A DNA stretch of 64,000 nucleotides from Roseburia sp. (GCA_026168605.1 JAPFDX010000020.1:17939-81938); one strand, 5' to 3'. Shown: positions 45,520 through 54,291, counted from the first letter of the stretch. The notes: generated by a model from the letters alone, not told the origin. Program-made: numbers and translations.

Positions 45520-46383
45520 CTAATCCCCGAAAAACCGCGCCTTTACCTCCTCCACAGGCATCTCCTGTCCCGTGTAGAGGCGAAATGCCGACACGCCCTG
45601 CCAGAGCAGCATTCCCTTTCCGCCGACGCAGGTACAGCCTGCCGCGCGCGCTTCCCGCAGCAGCCTCGTCTCCTTCGGGTGATAGACAATGTCCGCAACC
45701 ACAAGCCCCGGATAAAACGCTCCGGTATCCTTCACCACAGTCTCACCATCCTCCGGCGCCATCCCGACACTCGTCCCGTTGATAAAAATCTCACAGCCGC
45801 GGATCTCTCTCGTCAGCGTGTCCGTATCTGCGATGTCATGCACCCGCACCGTGCAGGAGGGAACCTCCGCCCGGATGCGCTCTGCGGTCTGCTCTGCCTT
45901 TTCCACCGTCCGGTTAAAGATCACAAGTTCCCGGACGCCGTCTAAGGCACACTGTACCTGGATTGCCGTCGCCGCACCGCCGCTTCCTGCGATCACAACA
46001 CGCCTGCCCGCGACATCGATCCCGTGATCCCGCAGATTATTGACAAAGCCCTCCCCGTCCGTCATATGTCCGGTGAGCCTGCCGTCGTCATTTACGACCG
46101 TATTGACTGCGCCGCACATACGCGCCGCCGGAGACAGCGCATCCATATATGTGACGATCTCCGTCTTGCACGGCATCGTCACATTGCAGCCGCGCAGTCC
46201 AAATGTCCTGACTGCGTCCACCGCCGCTGCCACCTGCTCCTTTTGCACATCAAACGCCACATAGACGTAGTCTAATCCCAACCGTTTGAAACTGTAATTG
46301 TACATCGCCGGAGAACCTGAGTGCCCGACCGGAGAACCGATCAGCGCCAGCACACCCGTGCGTCCCGAAATTCTGCTTTCCAT
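45520..46383 (-). CDS. aroE: Shikimate dehydrogenase
   Basis: A 287-residue enzyme. The N-terminal substrate part has LIGSPVGHSGSPAMYN (Ser pair) and GCNVTMPCKTEI (catalytic Lys); the NADP part has VIAGSGGAATAIQ and FNRTVEKAE (Arg for the NADP phosphate); the C-terminal KGMLLWQG is also present. It uses NADPH to reduce 3-dehydroshikimate. Paired with aroK. Confidence 0.95.
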   Translation of the reverse strand: MESRISGRTGVLALIGSPVGHSGSPAMYNYSFKRLGLDYVYVAFDVQKEQVAAAVDAVRTFGLRGCNVTMPCKTEIVTYMDALSPAARMCGAVNTVVNDDGRLTGHMTDGEGFVNNLRDHGIDVAGRRVVIAGSGGAATAIQVQCALDGVRELVIFNRTVEKAEQTAERIRAEVPSCTVRVHDIADTDTLTREIRGCEIFINGTSVGMAPEDGETVVKDTGAFYPGLVVADIVYHPKETRLLREARAAGCTCVGGKGMLLWQGVSAFRLYTGQEMPVEEVKARFFGD

Positions 46384-46413
46384 CTCTTCACTCCCGCCCT
46401 GTTTCTGCCGGCA

Positions 46414-47088
46414 CTATGACACCAGCGCTTCCAGACCTTCGATATCTGTGACTTGTATCCTGCCTCTCGAGAGCTTTACATATCCCTCTTCCTCAAAATA
46501 TTTCAGCATACGGGAAACCACCTCTCTGGCGCTTCCGATATATTTCGCGATCTGCTCGTGCGTCATGACGAGGGTATCCTCCCCCGTCTTTGCCGCCTCA
46601 TCCACAAGAAACAGCGCAAGACGCTTGTCAAAACTCAAAAACAAAATCTGCTGCATCGCCCACATCACGTCGGAAAAACGCCCGGCTGTCTGCCTGTACA
46701 GATAATTTTCCGCATAGATATTTTCTGATGTGATCCTGTGAAAAACAGACGGAGTGATCAGGACGATACGGCTGTCCAGCTCCGCCTCGACCAGAACCTC
46801 GAAAGTGATCTCGCTCATAAAGCACGAAGCCGACAGCGTACAGATCTCCCCCGGCTCCATCCGGTACAGCGTGACATCCCTGCCCTCCTCCGATTCCACA
46901 TAGACGCGAAGCCTGCCTTCCTCCACCAGGATCAGTCCCAGACACTTCTCACTCGCCGAATGGACCATGCTCCCTTTTTCATAAGACCTGCGCACGGTTC
47001 CGGCGACCAACTGCTCCTGTTCCCGGTCGTTTAACTTTTCCCAGAAGGGAAAGTTCTCCTCCAGCACTTCTTGTAAGTTCTTCTCCAT
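46414..47088 (-). CDS. Crp/Fnr family transcription regulator
   Basis: A 224-residue regulator: N-terminal cyclic-nucleotide-type beta roll (about 20-130, with GRLRVYVESEEGRD and GEICTLSASC) and a C-terminal winged helix with MTHEQIAKYIGSAREVVSRML. ERC-type iron cluster cysteines of Fnr are not evident, but the GEICTLSASCF stretch has two Cys residues. Start 47088 is set by GGAGGAGC; residues upstream in the frame lie over the map 3' end and look spurious. Effector and targets unknown. Confidence 0.88.
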   Translation of the reverse strand: MEKNLQEVLEENFPFWEKLNDREQEQLVAGTVRRSYEKGSMVHSASEKCLGLILVEEGRLRVYVESEEGRDVTLYRMEPGEICTLSASCFMSEITFEVLVEAELDSRIVLITPSVFHRITSENIYAENYLYRQTAGRFSDVMWAMQQILFLSFDKRLALFLVDEAAKTGEDTLVMTHEQIAKYIGSAREVVSRMLKYFEEEGYVKLSRGRIQVTDIEGLEALVS

Positions 47089-47137
47089 ATGCTCCTCCGT
47101 TCTGCTAAAATGCGCCAGACCGCCTGCCATGATTTTC

Positions 47138-48013
47138 CTACCAGCAGAGAACCTCGTGCCCATCCTCCGTGACAAGCACCATGATCTCCCACTGTGCGGA
47201 TGGTTTTCCGTCCTCTGTATACACTTCCCAGTCATTTTCGTCGTCGACATAGATATCCGCCGCGCCCATATTGACCATCGGTTCTATCGTAAATATCATG
47301 CCGGGAACCATCAGCATCTCCTGCCCGCGCCTGCTGTTGTAGCCGACCCAGGGTTCCTCGTGAAATGCAAGCCCCACGCCATGTCCGCCGATCTCGCGCA
47401 CCACCGTATAGCCGTTTGCAAAGGCGTGGTCGTGCACCGCCTGCCCCATATCGCCCAGAAAGCCCCACGGCTTCACCTCGCGCAGTCCAAGCTCCACGCA
47501 CTCCTTCGTCACCTGCACCAGACGCTTCTTCTCCGCACTCACCTCTCCGATACAGAACATCCTTGACGAGTCCGAAAAATAACCATTTAAAATCGTCGAG
47601 ACATCCACATTGACGATATCCCCCTCCTGCAAAACGACCTGTTCTGACGGAAAACCGTGGCACACCTGCTCGTTGACCGAGGTACACACGCTGTACGGAT
47701 AGCCCTGATAATGCAGCGGCGCCGGTATTCCTCCCATTTTCGTCGTCATGTCGTACACGATCCTGTCGATCTCCGCCGTGTTCATCCCCGCATGGATATG
47801 TTCTTCGATATAGTCCAGCACGGCGATATTGATCTTGCAGCTCTCTTTGATTCCGGCGATCTGCTCCGCATTTTTGATGATCTTGTGTGGCGGAATGGTA
47901 TGTCCTTTTGCCGCCGCGAGCATCAGTTTCTCATCAAATGCCTGATGGCACGCCTTGTACTTCCTGCCGCTTTTGCACCAGCAGGGATCATTTCGATTTA
48001 ATTTGATTGTCAT
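47138..48013 (-). CDS. map: Methionine aminopeptidase type I with SEC-C N-terminus
   Basis: A 291-residue enzyme that removes initiator Met. An N-terminal zinc knuckle (CWCKSGRKYKACH) is the SEC-C motif seen in clostridial MetAPs. Metal ligands follow the family: VDVSTILNGYFSDSS (two Asp), GGHGVG (His), FTIEPM (Glu) and AQWEIM (last Glu). The usual EHT after that Glu reads EIM here. Other residues are intact, so activity is expected. Confidence 0.93.
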   Translation of the reverse strand: MTIKLNRNDPCWCKSGRKYKACHQAFDEKLMLAAAKGHTIPPHKIIKNAEQIAGIKESCKINIAVLDYIEEHIHAGMNTAEIDRIVYDMTTKMGGIPAPLHYQGYPYSVCTSVNEQVCHGFPSEQVVLQEGDIVNVDVSTILNGYFSDSSRMFCIGEVSAEKKRLVQVTKECVELGLREVKPWGFLGDMGQAVHDHAFANGYTVVREIGGHGVGLAFHEEPWVGYNSRRGQEMLMVPGMIFTIEPMVNMGAADIYVDDENDWEVYTEDGKPSAQWEIMVLVTEDGHEVLCW

Positions 48014-48056
48014 AGTTTCTCTTTTCTATCTTTTATTTTTATATTTTATTTCCCGC

Positions 48057-48716
48057 TCAGTGTCTCACTGTCACCGAGCCAAACGGCACACGCTCCCAGA
48101 CGTTTTCATCCAGCGCATAGGTGTGTTCCTCGAGGAGACGCACATACGCTTCCCCCGTAAAGGAATATTCCTCAAAATCTTTCTGCTGCATCTGTGCGAA
48201 AAGAGCCTGGCACTTCTCCGCAAGCGCAACTTTTCGCATACTCTCCCCCAGTTCCTCCTCGGAAATACCAAGCGCCGCACGCCCGTCCTCCTCCAGATCG
48301 CTCCAGAAGTCATACCGGTCATTGGCAAGATGGGCTTCCTCCTCCCCGGAAAGGACGATGCCCTCCGCGACCGCCATCTGATAAAAGATCTCATCATGGA
48401 CCGCCATCTCTATCACTGCCTGTTTTCCGGCGTCCCGCAAAAAAGTGTGGTTCGTATAGAGGTTCCAGTATTCATCCGTATTATCGGGGTTATAGATCAG
48501 CGCCTCCGCCTCAATGGTCTGCTCCTGATGCGCGATGTAAAATGCCAGATCCCCGAGTGTGAGTTCCCGTCCGTCCACAGTAAGCGCCACACGGTCTGTC
48601 TCCTCACAAAACACAAGTTCCTTCCGGCTGCCATACTCCCGGACAGACAACACGCCCAGAACCACCACCAGAACAAGCAGAACCGCAGTAAATGTCAGTT
48701 TCTGCTTTAACTGCAT
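48057..48716 (-). CDS. Membrane-anchored SurA-N-like protein
   Basis: A 219-residue protein with one N-terminal helix (LTFTAVLLVLVVVLGVLSV) and an extracellular rest. VALTVDGRELTLGDLAFYI matches the start of SurA/PrsA N-terminal domains; no parvulin (PPIase) domain follows. It could be a chaperone-like or substrate-binding part. It is preceded by GGAGGA and sits between the map and NlpC/P60 genes; a weak promoter may lie before it. Function uncertain. Confidence 0.55.
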   Translation of the reverse strand: MQLKQKLTFTAVLLVLVVVLGVLSVREYGSRKELVFCEETDRVALTVDGRELTLGDLAFYIAHQEQTIEAEALIYNPDNTDEYWNLYTNHTFLRDAGKQAVIEMAVHDEIFYQMAVAEGIVLSGEEEAHLANDRYDFWSDLEEDGRAALGISEEELGESMRKVALAEKCQALFAQMQQKDFEEYSFTGEAYVRLLEEHTYALDENVWERVPFGSVTVRH

Positions 48717-48793
48717 ATCTGTTCCTCCTTAATTTTTCACTCTCTGCCTGTGCAGATCATAGTACTCTCTTTTAAAATACAATCAATGCGCCA

Positions 48794-50035
48794 CTACAAG
48801 ACACGGCGGACCGCCACGATCGTCCGGTAGGTTGCATTTCCATAGCAAACGCCTGTGCGCGGATTGGAAGCGTGTATGATCTTGCCGTTGCCAACGTAGA
48901 TCGCCACGTGTCCCGCGTAACAGATCAGATCGCCCGGCTGTGCATTCTCATAGCTGACCGCCTGACCGCAGGTGCGCTGTCCATAGGAGGTTCGCGGGAT
49001 GGAGATACCGAAATTCTGGTAAACTGCCATCGTAAAATAGGAGCAGTCCGTTCCGTTTGTCAGACTGGTGCCCCCCAGCACATACGGACAGCCGAGGAAC
49101 TTGCTCGCATAGTCCACCACCTGACTGCCGCTCACCCCGGTCGCATAGCCCGGATTCAGATTGCCGTCGGTCAGTCCGGTCGATGAACCTCCGGAGCTTC
49201 CGTCGGTTCCCGCACTGTTTCCACTGCCCGGCTTTTGTCCCGCAGCGCCGTTATTCTTATTGGCATTCGCCGCCTGCTGCGCAGCTTTCTCCTTTGCAAT
49301 GATCTGGTTCTGCTGCTTGATCGTCTTTGCGTACTGCTGCGCCAGAACCTCCGCATTGGCAAGCTGACTGTCAAAATCGGAGATCTGCGCCTGCATCGTG
49401 GCGATCATCTGCTCGAGCGACGCCTGCTGTTCCTGATAATAGATCTCCATCTCCTCCATCTCTGCCATCTCATTCGCAAGCTGCACCGTCAGATCCTCGA
49501 CCTGCCGGACAACGTCCTGATAATCTGTCAGAAGCTGTCTGTCATATTCATACACATCCGTGATATATTCTGCGCGGTTCAAAAAATCCGACATCCCTTC
49601 CGCCCCGGCAAGGGCAGTCCATACCGACTGGTCGCCGTTCTCATACATATAGCGGATACGAACCTTCATCGCCTCATACTGCTGCGCCTCCTCAAGCCTG
49701 GCGTTCTCCAGATCCGCATTTGCCTGCTCGATCTCGACTTCCTGCGCATCCATATCCCCCTGCAAAATCTCCATATCCGTGAGAACTGCCATCAACTGCT
49801 CATCATATCCCGCCATTTCAGACTGGAGACTGTTCTGCGCCGCCTGGATGCCCGCGATCTCACTGTTGATCTTGTCGAGTTCTTCCTGCGCATCCGCCTT
49901 TTTCTTCTCCGCATCGCTGATAGCGTCCGCTGCGACCGGTGTGGCGCAGGTAAGTCCCAACGCCAGAACCAGCATAAACGCCGTGCCCTTTTTCCTTTTA
50001 TCTGTTCTTCTGTTCCATGCTTCTCTTATGTTCAT
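48794..50035 (-). CDS. NlpC/P60 peptidoglycan hydrolase with coiled coil
   Basis: A 413-residue secreted protein. The signal peptide (FMLVLALGLTCATPVAADA) is followed by a long coiled coil (about 40-250), a Gly/Ser/Asn-rich linker, and a C-terminal NlpC/P60 domain with the catalytic Cys in TDCSYF, His in AGHVAIY and third residue at KIIHAS. This is the layout of PcsB/CwlO-type D,L-endopeptidases, whose coiled coil binds the FtsEX-type activator. RBS AAAGGGG. Expression would pass through the structured leader at 50036-50174. Confidence 0.93.
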   Translation of the reverse strand: MNIREAWNRRTDKRKKGTAFMLVLALGLTCATPVAADAISDAEKKKADAQEELDKINSEIAGIQAAQNSLQSEMAGYDEQLMAVLTDMEILQGDMDAQEVEIEQANADLENARLEEAQQYEAMKVRIRYMYENGDQSVWTALAGAEGMSDFLNRAEYITDVYEYDRQLLTDYQDVVRQVEDLTVQLANEMAEMEEMEIYYQEQQASLEQMIATMQAQISDFDSQLANAEVLAQQYAKTIKQQNQIIAKEKAAQQAANANKNNGAAGQKPGSGNSAGTDGSSGGSSTGLTDGNLNPGYATGVSGSQVVDYASKFLGCPYVLGGTSLTNGTDCSYFTMAVYQNFGISIPRTSYGQRTCGQAVSYENAQPGDLICYAGHVAIYVGNGKIIHASNPRTGVCYGNATYRTIVAVRRVL

Positions 50036-50114
50036 AGAGCATCCCCTTTATAATCCATAAAAAAGAGTTTCGCCTGCGAAACTCTCCGCCTGCGGCGGGT
50101 CGCATCTGCGACAT
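49998..50114 (-). CDS. Possible upstream ORF overlapping the NlpC/P60 start
   Basis: A 38-codon frame starting at an ATG (50114) behind GGAGGGGAATT, a very good ribosome-binding site, and ending inside the NlpC/P60 gene in another frame. Its start and site lie within the two-tier stem of the leader, so its translation may decide whether the terminator forms. Coding potential is otherwise unsupported. Confidence 0.3.
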   Translation of the reverse strand: MSQMRPAAGGEFRRRNSFLWIIKGMLYEHKRSMEQKNR

Positions 50115-50174
50115 AATTCCCCTCCGCCGCAGTGCGATCTCCAGCATTTTTGACTTTATATTAAAGTCAAAAAT
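50036..50174 (-). promoter_or_regulatory. Structured 5' leader of the NlpC/P60 gene (attenuator candidate)
   Basis: Read on the minus strand, a perfect 13-bp AT-rich hairpin (50174-50146) is followed by a 9-bp stem CTGCGGCGG/CCGCCGCAG (50132-50124 with 50098-50090). That stem encloses the ribosome-binding site and start of a short ORF and a nested GTCGCA/TGCGAC hairpin (50112-50099). A terminator follows, then the gene's own ribosome-binding site. Cell-wall hydrolases of this type are often controlled by c-di-AMP riboswitches, but the ydaO consensus was not found. Confidence 0.55.
50058..50085 (-). terminator. Intrinsic terminator just before the NlpC/P60 ribosome-binding site
   Basis: A perfect 10-bp stem AGAGTTTCGC/GCGAAACTCT with a two-base loop (probably opening to four), followed on the minus strand by TTTTTTATGG. 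It ends 23 bases before the NlpC/P60 ATG and so can block that gene. Confidence 0.75.
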
Positions 50175-50201
50175 GGGTTGCCGCATCCTCTGCGACAACC
50201 C
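50169..50201 (-). terminator. Terminator of the Tyr/Gln-repeat protein gene
   Basis: GGGTTGTCGCA pairs with TGCGGCAACCC (one mismatch) across five bases and is followed by ATTTTTG. Its T-run is also the first arm of the next hairpin. A TGATAGAAT extended -10 box (50203-50211) just upstream may start a new transcript. Confidence 0.65.
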
Positions 50202-50263
50202 TATTCTATCATATTTCATGATAAATTTGTTAATTTTTCTGGAATTTTACAAATACTTAAGGA

Positions 50264-51562
50264 TTAGTTCCATCCGATGTAGCGCATATCCAGCTCATCC
50301 ACGCCACCTTCCCAGAAATCTACGGAAATGGAGTTCTCCTCTGCATCGTAGTACTCGTCGTTGTGGTTATACCACTGATAGCTCTCATAATCATCGCCGT
50401 CATAATCATAATCCGGTGTTCCAAATGCCTTCATGAAGTCCTCGACCGTCGAATCCTGCGTCAGACCATTTGGAAGAGAAAAGGTGGTTCCATCCTCCAT
50501 CACATAACTGTCAATGTTGACGCCGAATACCACGCACTCGTTCATCGGAAGCGCACCGTCTGTCTCATTGCCGATATACACCTCTCCGACTTCCGTGCCG
50601 GCGGCATCATAAAACGTCGGATTGTAATACTCATTTTTGTTTATCACGTATTCCGCATCCTCGCTGTCCACAGAAAATCCTGCCGTAGCAAAATCCCCGT
50701 AAGACATCGGGAATGTGAGCGTCACTCCGTTGACCGTGATCGTCGGATCCGTAAATCCTTCACCCGGCATCACCTCCTGCGGCGCTGCCGGCACATCGGC
50801 AGGGGCGTCCGCATCCGGCTCATCCACCGGATTCTCGTCGGCTACGTCAGTGTCATCATAGCTGTCATAGACATCATCGTATATCGAATTATAAGTATCC
50901 TCATATGCATAATTATAGCCCGTCATAAATGCTTCGCCGAGACCGCCGACCGTCCACATGAAAATATTGATAATCATACCAAATATTGCAAAACCGAAAC
51001 CGATCCACAAAAAGATATTCGTGGTCTTGGACTTCGACCGGAACTCTTCCCATCTTCCCTCTTTGTATGCAGAATTCGCCTGGGAGCTGAATACGCAGCC
51101 AACAATACCCATGATCATCGTAACGAAATTACATCCACAGCAGCACCATAAAACCTCTATGATGGAAAATGCCATCTTCATGCCGTAATTGTTCTTCAGC
51201 GGCTGACCGTTCTTGTCAAGCGGCACTTCTGCGGCATTGTAATTCGACTGTCCGTAGAACTGCTGGTCATAAGATGTCTGACCGTAGGACTGCTGCCCAT
51301 ACGTCTGGTCTGTCTGTCCGTAAGACGGCTGCCCGTATGTCTGGTCTGTCTGTCCGTATGTCTGGTCCGGCTGACCATACGCCTGATCCGGCTGCCCGTA
51401 ATAGGACTGCTGCCCCGGATTGCTGTAATACGACTGCTGCTCCGGCTCTCCGTACGTCTGCTGCTCTGTCTCCCCGTAAGACGGCTGTTCCGGCTCTCCA
51501 TAGGTCTGCGCTTCGTTCTCCGGATTCTCTGCTCCTGCGTTCATTTCCTTGTTTTCATCCAT
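50264..51562 (-). CDS. Tyr/Gln-rich repeat membrane protein (DUF4190-like helices)
   Basis: A 432-residue protein. Residues about 20-110 are a tandem low-complexity region built from YGQPDQ/TYGQTDQ/SYGQ-like units. Two helices follow (about 135-165 and 185-215), similar to DUF4190-type proteins. Then a disordered acidic stretch (YDDTDVADE), and a folded C-terminal domain (about 280-432; TITVNGVTLTFPMSYGD). The start at 51562 has GGGGGAG. The C-terminal domain resembles the outer part of several Lachnospiraceae envelope proteins but has no assigned function. Confidence 0.65.
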   Translation of the reverse strand: MDENKEMNAGAENPENEAQTYGEPEQPSYGETEQQTYGEPEQQSYYSNPGQQSYYGQPDQAYGQPDQTYGQTDQTYGQPSYGQTDQTYGQQSYGQTSYDQQFYGQSNYNAAEVPLDKNGQPLKNNYGMKMAFSIIEVLWCCCGCNFVTMIMGIVGCVFSSQANSAYKEGRWEEFRSKSKTTNIFLWIGFGFAIFGMIINIFMWTVGGLGEAFMTGYNYAYEDTYNSIYDDVYDSYDDTDVADENPVDEPDADAPADVPAAPQEVMPGEGFTDPTITVNGVTLTFPMSYGDFATAGFSVDSEDAEYVINKNEYYNPTFYDAAGTEVGEVYIGNETDGALPMNECVVFGVNIDSYVMEDGTTFSLPNGLTQDSTVEDFMKAFGTPDYDYDGDDYESYQWYNHNDEYYDAEENSISVDFWEGGVDELDMRYIGWN

Positions 51563-51610
51563 AATGTTGCTCCCCCTTTTTCTGTGTGATGCCTTCACCG
51601 CATCTTTTTA

Positions 51611-51647
51611 TTGACATAAGAGCGACTCGCGAAGTGTGTCGCTCGTT
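51611..51647. repeat. Dispersed 37-base hairpin repeat, copy 1
   Basis: TTGACATAAGAG, a GAGCGAC/GTCGCTC perfect 7-bp stem and CGTT. A second copy (61869-61905) differs at three positions. It lies in the predicted 5' leader of the Tyr/Gln-repeat gene. Confidence 0.7.
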
Positions 51648-51688
51648 GTTATGCTGCCGGCTCCCAAAAGCACCACTGGTATAAGTTT

Positions 51689-51717
51689 AGTATAGCAGAG
51701 CGGAGAATTGTGCACAA
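51689..51717 (-). promoter_or_regulatory. Predicted promoter of the Tyr/Gln-repeat protein gene
   Basis: TTGTGC (51717-51712) and TATACT (51694-51689) with 17 bases between. The leader of about 120 bases contains the hairpin repeat copy. Confidence 0.5.
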
Positions 51718-51768
51718 GTACTATTTCCACATGGTTTTTGGTACTATTTTTACTGTATAATGCACATT

Positions 51769-53343
51769 TTATCCCACTTGTTTGACGATGAGTACCGTGT
51801 CCCCAGGTGCAAGTTCCTTTTCCTTCCACCCGTTTGTATCCATAATGTCACGGATGGTCGTATGGTTTTCCTTGGCGATATCCCAAAGCTCATCGCCCTC
51901 CTTTGCAATATAGCCGACCAGTCCCGGACGGTTTCTCAGCTCCTCCATATCAAGGGGCTCCTCCGCGATCTCCTCGATATTGTGAACCGTCTGCTCCGAG
52001 ACTGCCAGCAAATCCAGATGCACCACCGCTTTCACCTCGATATGTTCCTGGTCGAGCATCACCGCCTGAAGCTGCTCAATACCGCAGTCGAGCTCCATCA
52101 CAAGCTCCCCTTCCGGTTCGGGTATCTCGATCAGTTGGGAAAACGGATAGATCTCACGCACGGTTCCCACCGGCATATTGTCGTCCGTCGTGATATACAA
52201 CAGCTCCACGACGATCGTTCCCTCCGCCTGTACACCGTTTTCCACGACCTCCTTTCGCTCCAAGCTGACCTTTCCCTCGCAGGCGCAGATCTGCAAAATC
52301 CGCTCCTGACTTTCTGGCAGCTCGATCTGTTCTGCGATCCTGCTCTTCGCATAATTTTTTACCAGAAGCTTTTCGAGCACGCGCTCTTTGTATACTGGAT
52401 TCAACTGTTTTTTCAGGGAATAGATGTCTGCAAGCAGCGTAAGCTGTTCCTCCCGCCACACGCGCACATCCACGCTCAGCACCAGCTCGAGCACCAGGAT
52501 CCGTTCTTCCCCGTCATAATCCGGCTTCACCTCAAGCTCCATGGAAACCGGCGTGGTTTTCACCCGGCAGATCACATTCTCCTCCTCCACGCCGCAGTCG
52601 GTCTCACACTCTAACGGCACGGTCGTCTCATACCACTGTAACCGGTCCGTCTCCTCTTCCTCACTGTAAAGCACGGCGATCAGCACCTCCCCGGAAATCC
52701 GGACAGTCCCGTCTGCGACCCGGCTCTCCACATTGCGCAGCTCGATGCTTCTCCAGAGTATCTCCCGCACGTTCGGCTTGCTCGACGGCAGCACAGCCTC
52801 ACTTTTCTGGCGGCAGATATCGCGGTTTGACGCGAGCAGCGTCAGCCCCTCCCGCGTGATGGTCTTTTGCTCGCAGTCGTCCTCCTGCCGGGGTTTTGTC
52901 GTCAGCTCCTCGTCCACGTCCTCCTCCGCTGCGGCGTGGAGCACCACAACCGCGCGGACATTTAATTTTCTCGAATTGATGACGCCGATCGTGATGTCCT
53001 CGATCTCGCCGGACGCAAAAACCCGGTCCTGCTCTTGCACGCCGTCAAGGTTTAACTTTTCCTGAAACGGGATCTCGCCTTTGAGACAACTGATCTTCGT
53101 GCTTCCCTGCTCGCTCCGGTAGAGCACCAGAAAGCTTAAGCTGCCCTTAACCCAGACAGCCCCGCTTCCCGCCTTTACCTCATCAAACCGCAGTTCTCCC
53201 TTTTCCTTCAACACCTTCACAAGATCCGGACGGTAATCCGGCACATTATAATCATCGTCGAGCGTGATCTGGCTGACCGCCGAACCGGTTTTCTGTTTTC
53301 TATGTATTTTTACTTTCTCAAGTTCCAAAAAAAATTCCCCCAT
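51769..53343 (-). CDS. sipL: SipL-like spore coat morphogenetic protein
   Basis: A 524-residue protein, matching the length of C. difficile SipL. Three DUF3794/SPOCS-like domains can be traced (about 35-150, 180-300, 330-450), followed by a LysM domain (VGYIAKEGDELWDIAKENHTT, ending about 522). SipL binds the SpoIVA coat protein at the forespore surface, so this gene marks a spore-former. It lies 64 bases after veg. The frame and conservation are clean. Confidence 0.85.
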   Translation of the reverse strand: MGEFFLELEKVKIHRKQKTGSAVSQITLDDDYNVPDYRPDLVKVLKEKGELRFDEVKAGSGAVWVKGSLSFLVLYRSEQGSTKISCLKGEIPFQEKLNLDGVQEQDRVFASGEIEDITIGVINSRKLNVRAVVVLHAAAEEDVDEELTTKPRQEDDCEQKTITREGLTLLASNRDICRQKSEAVLPSSKPNVREILWRSIELRNVESRVADGTVRISGEVLIAVLYSEEEETDRLQWYETTVPLECETDCGVEEENVICRVKTTPVSMELEVKPDYDGEERILVLELVLSVDVRVWREEQLTLLADIYSLKKQLNPVYKERVLEKLLVKNYAKSRIAEQIELPESQERILQICACEGKVSLERKEVVENGVQAEGTIVVELLYITTDDNMPVGTVREIYPFSQLIEIPEPEGELVMELDCGIEQLQAVMLDQEHIEVKAVVHLDLLAVSEQTVHNIEEIAEEPLDMEELRNRPGLVGYIAKEGDELWDIAKENHTTIRDIMDTNGWKEKELAPGDTVLIVKQVG

Positions 53344-53407
53344 ATCCGATGCTTTCTCAACATCTTATTCGGATAGGAAGGAATTTATACATCAATCAAA
53401 TATTCAA

Positions 53408-53650
53408 TTAGCAAAGCTTCATCCGGATATCCCTCGTGATAATGTCTGAATAACTGAATGATAAAAGTTGTGGCGGGTTCTGTTCCTGCCCGTCATTTAT
53501 CAGAATGGTAAATACGCTCGGATAGGCTTTCTGGATCACACCCTCTTGAACGTCCACTTTATTGCGTCCCCGGTCAAGCTGAATCAGTACCTTCCTGCCG
53601 CACTGCTGGTGCACGGATGCCCGCACCCGGCTGATGTCTTCCTGCTGCAT
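53408..53650 (-). CDS. veg: Veg family protein
   Basis: An 80-residue protein: KVLIQLDRGRNKVDVQEGVIQKAYPSVFTI and SFSYSDIIT match the Veg family (biofilm/sporulation-linked; transcribed highly in Bacillus). Ribosome-binding site AGGAGGTAG. It has its own strong promoter. Confidence 0.9.
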   Translation of the reverse strand: MQQEDISRVRASVHQQCGRKVLIQLDRGRNKVDVQEGVIQKAYPSVFTILINDGQEQNPPQLLSFSYSDIITRDIRMKLC

Positions 53651-53693
53651 ACTTCTACCTCCTGTTCTGGTCCTGCTGATGTCATTTCGCTTT

Positions 53694-53722
53694 AGTTTAG
53701 CATTGTATTAAATTTTTGTCAA
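53694..53722 (-). promoter_or_regulatory. Promoter of veg
   Basis: Perfect TTGACA (53722-53717), 17-base spacer and TAAACT (53699-53694). Transcription would start near 53687, about 37 bases before the veg start. Confidence 0.75.
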
Positions 53723-53758
53723 ACAAAATGTTTTATTTTTCTTAAATATCAAGAATAT

Positions 53759-54193
53759 TCACTCAAATATGGTACTTTGGTCACGATTTTCCGTTTTCAC
53801 AACAATATAAGGGTAGCTTGGGCTTGCCGTGACGTTCTCTCCCTTTCGCGGTCCCACGAGCTCTGTGTCAAACAGTATGGCGTTGGATGCGAGATAGCAG
53901 TCCGTGATGCGGATGCTGTACCCTCCCGTCGCCTGTTCGCCGTACCCCCGCACAATGTAAAGATCCTCCCCAAGCTCGTAGGTCATTTTAAAATCCGCCG
54001 CTTTCTTTTCCTCTATCATCGTCATCAGCTCCTCCGGTATCCCGGCGTCCTCCACGATCACATATTCGATATCTGCAACCTTTGTCCGGTTGGTTTCCTC
54101 CACACTGCATCCGCCGAACACACTCCCAAGCAGCATGACCGCCAAAAGGAGCAACCCTCTTTTTTTCCTCTCACTCCGCCTCATTTTCCACAC
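53759..54193 (-). CDS. PrcB-domain lipoprotein
   Basis: A 144-residue precursor. The signal peptide ends in a VFGGCS lipobox with Cys29. The mature part has YGEQATGGYSIRITD and YPYIVVKTE, matching the PrcB C-terminal domain (a protease-complex partner in Treponema). No protease gene lies nearby. It is divergent from plsC. Confidence 0.75.
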   Translation of the reverse strand: MWKMRRSERKKRGLLLLAVMLLGSVFGGCSVEETNRTKVADIEYVIVEDAGIPEELMTMIEEKKAADFKMTYELGEDLYIVRGYGEQATGGYSIRITDCYLASNAILFDTELVGPRKGENVTASPSYPYIVVKTENRDQSTIFE

Positions 54194-54262
54194 CCCCGGG
54201 TTTTACTTCTATCCTCTATCCTATGCGCGCAACCCCCGGAATATGACTGCGCGATTCTCTTG

Positions 54263-54291
54263 TTGTTTTTCATGGGATTTTTATTTATAAT
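54263..54291 (+). promoter_or_regulatory. Predicted promoter of plsC
   Basis: TTGTTT (54263-54268) and perfect TATAAT (54286-54291) with 17 bases between, on the plus strand. Start near 54298, 36 bases before the plsC ATG. Confidence 0.6.

Noticed and set aside
50036..50174. ydaO-type c-di-AMP riboswitch before the NlpC/P60 gene
   Set aside because: The expected gene context is right, but the conserved ydaO core sequences are not present; only hairpins are.
50115..50219. Longer version of the upstream ORF (starting at 50219)
   Set aside because: It runs through the preceding terminator and has no ribosome-binding site; only the start at 50114 has one.
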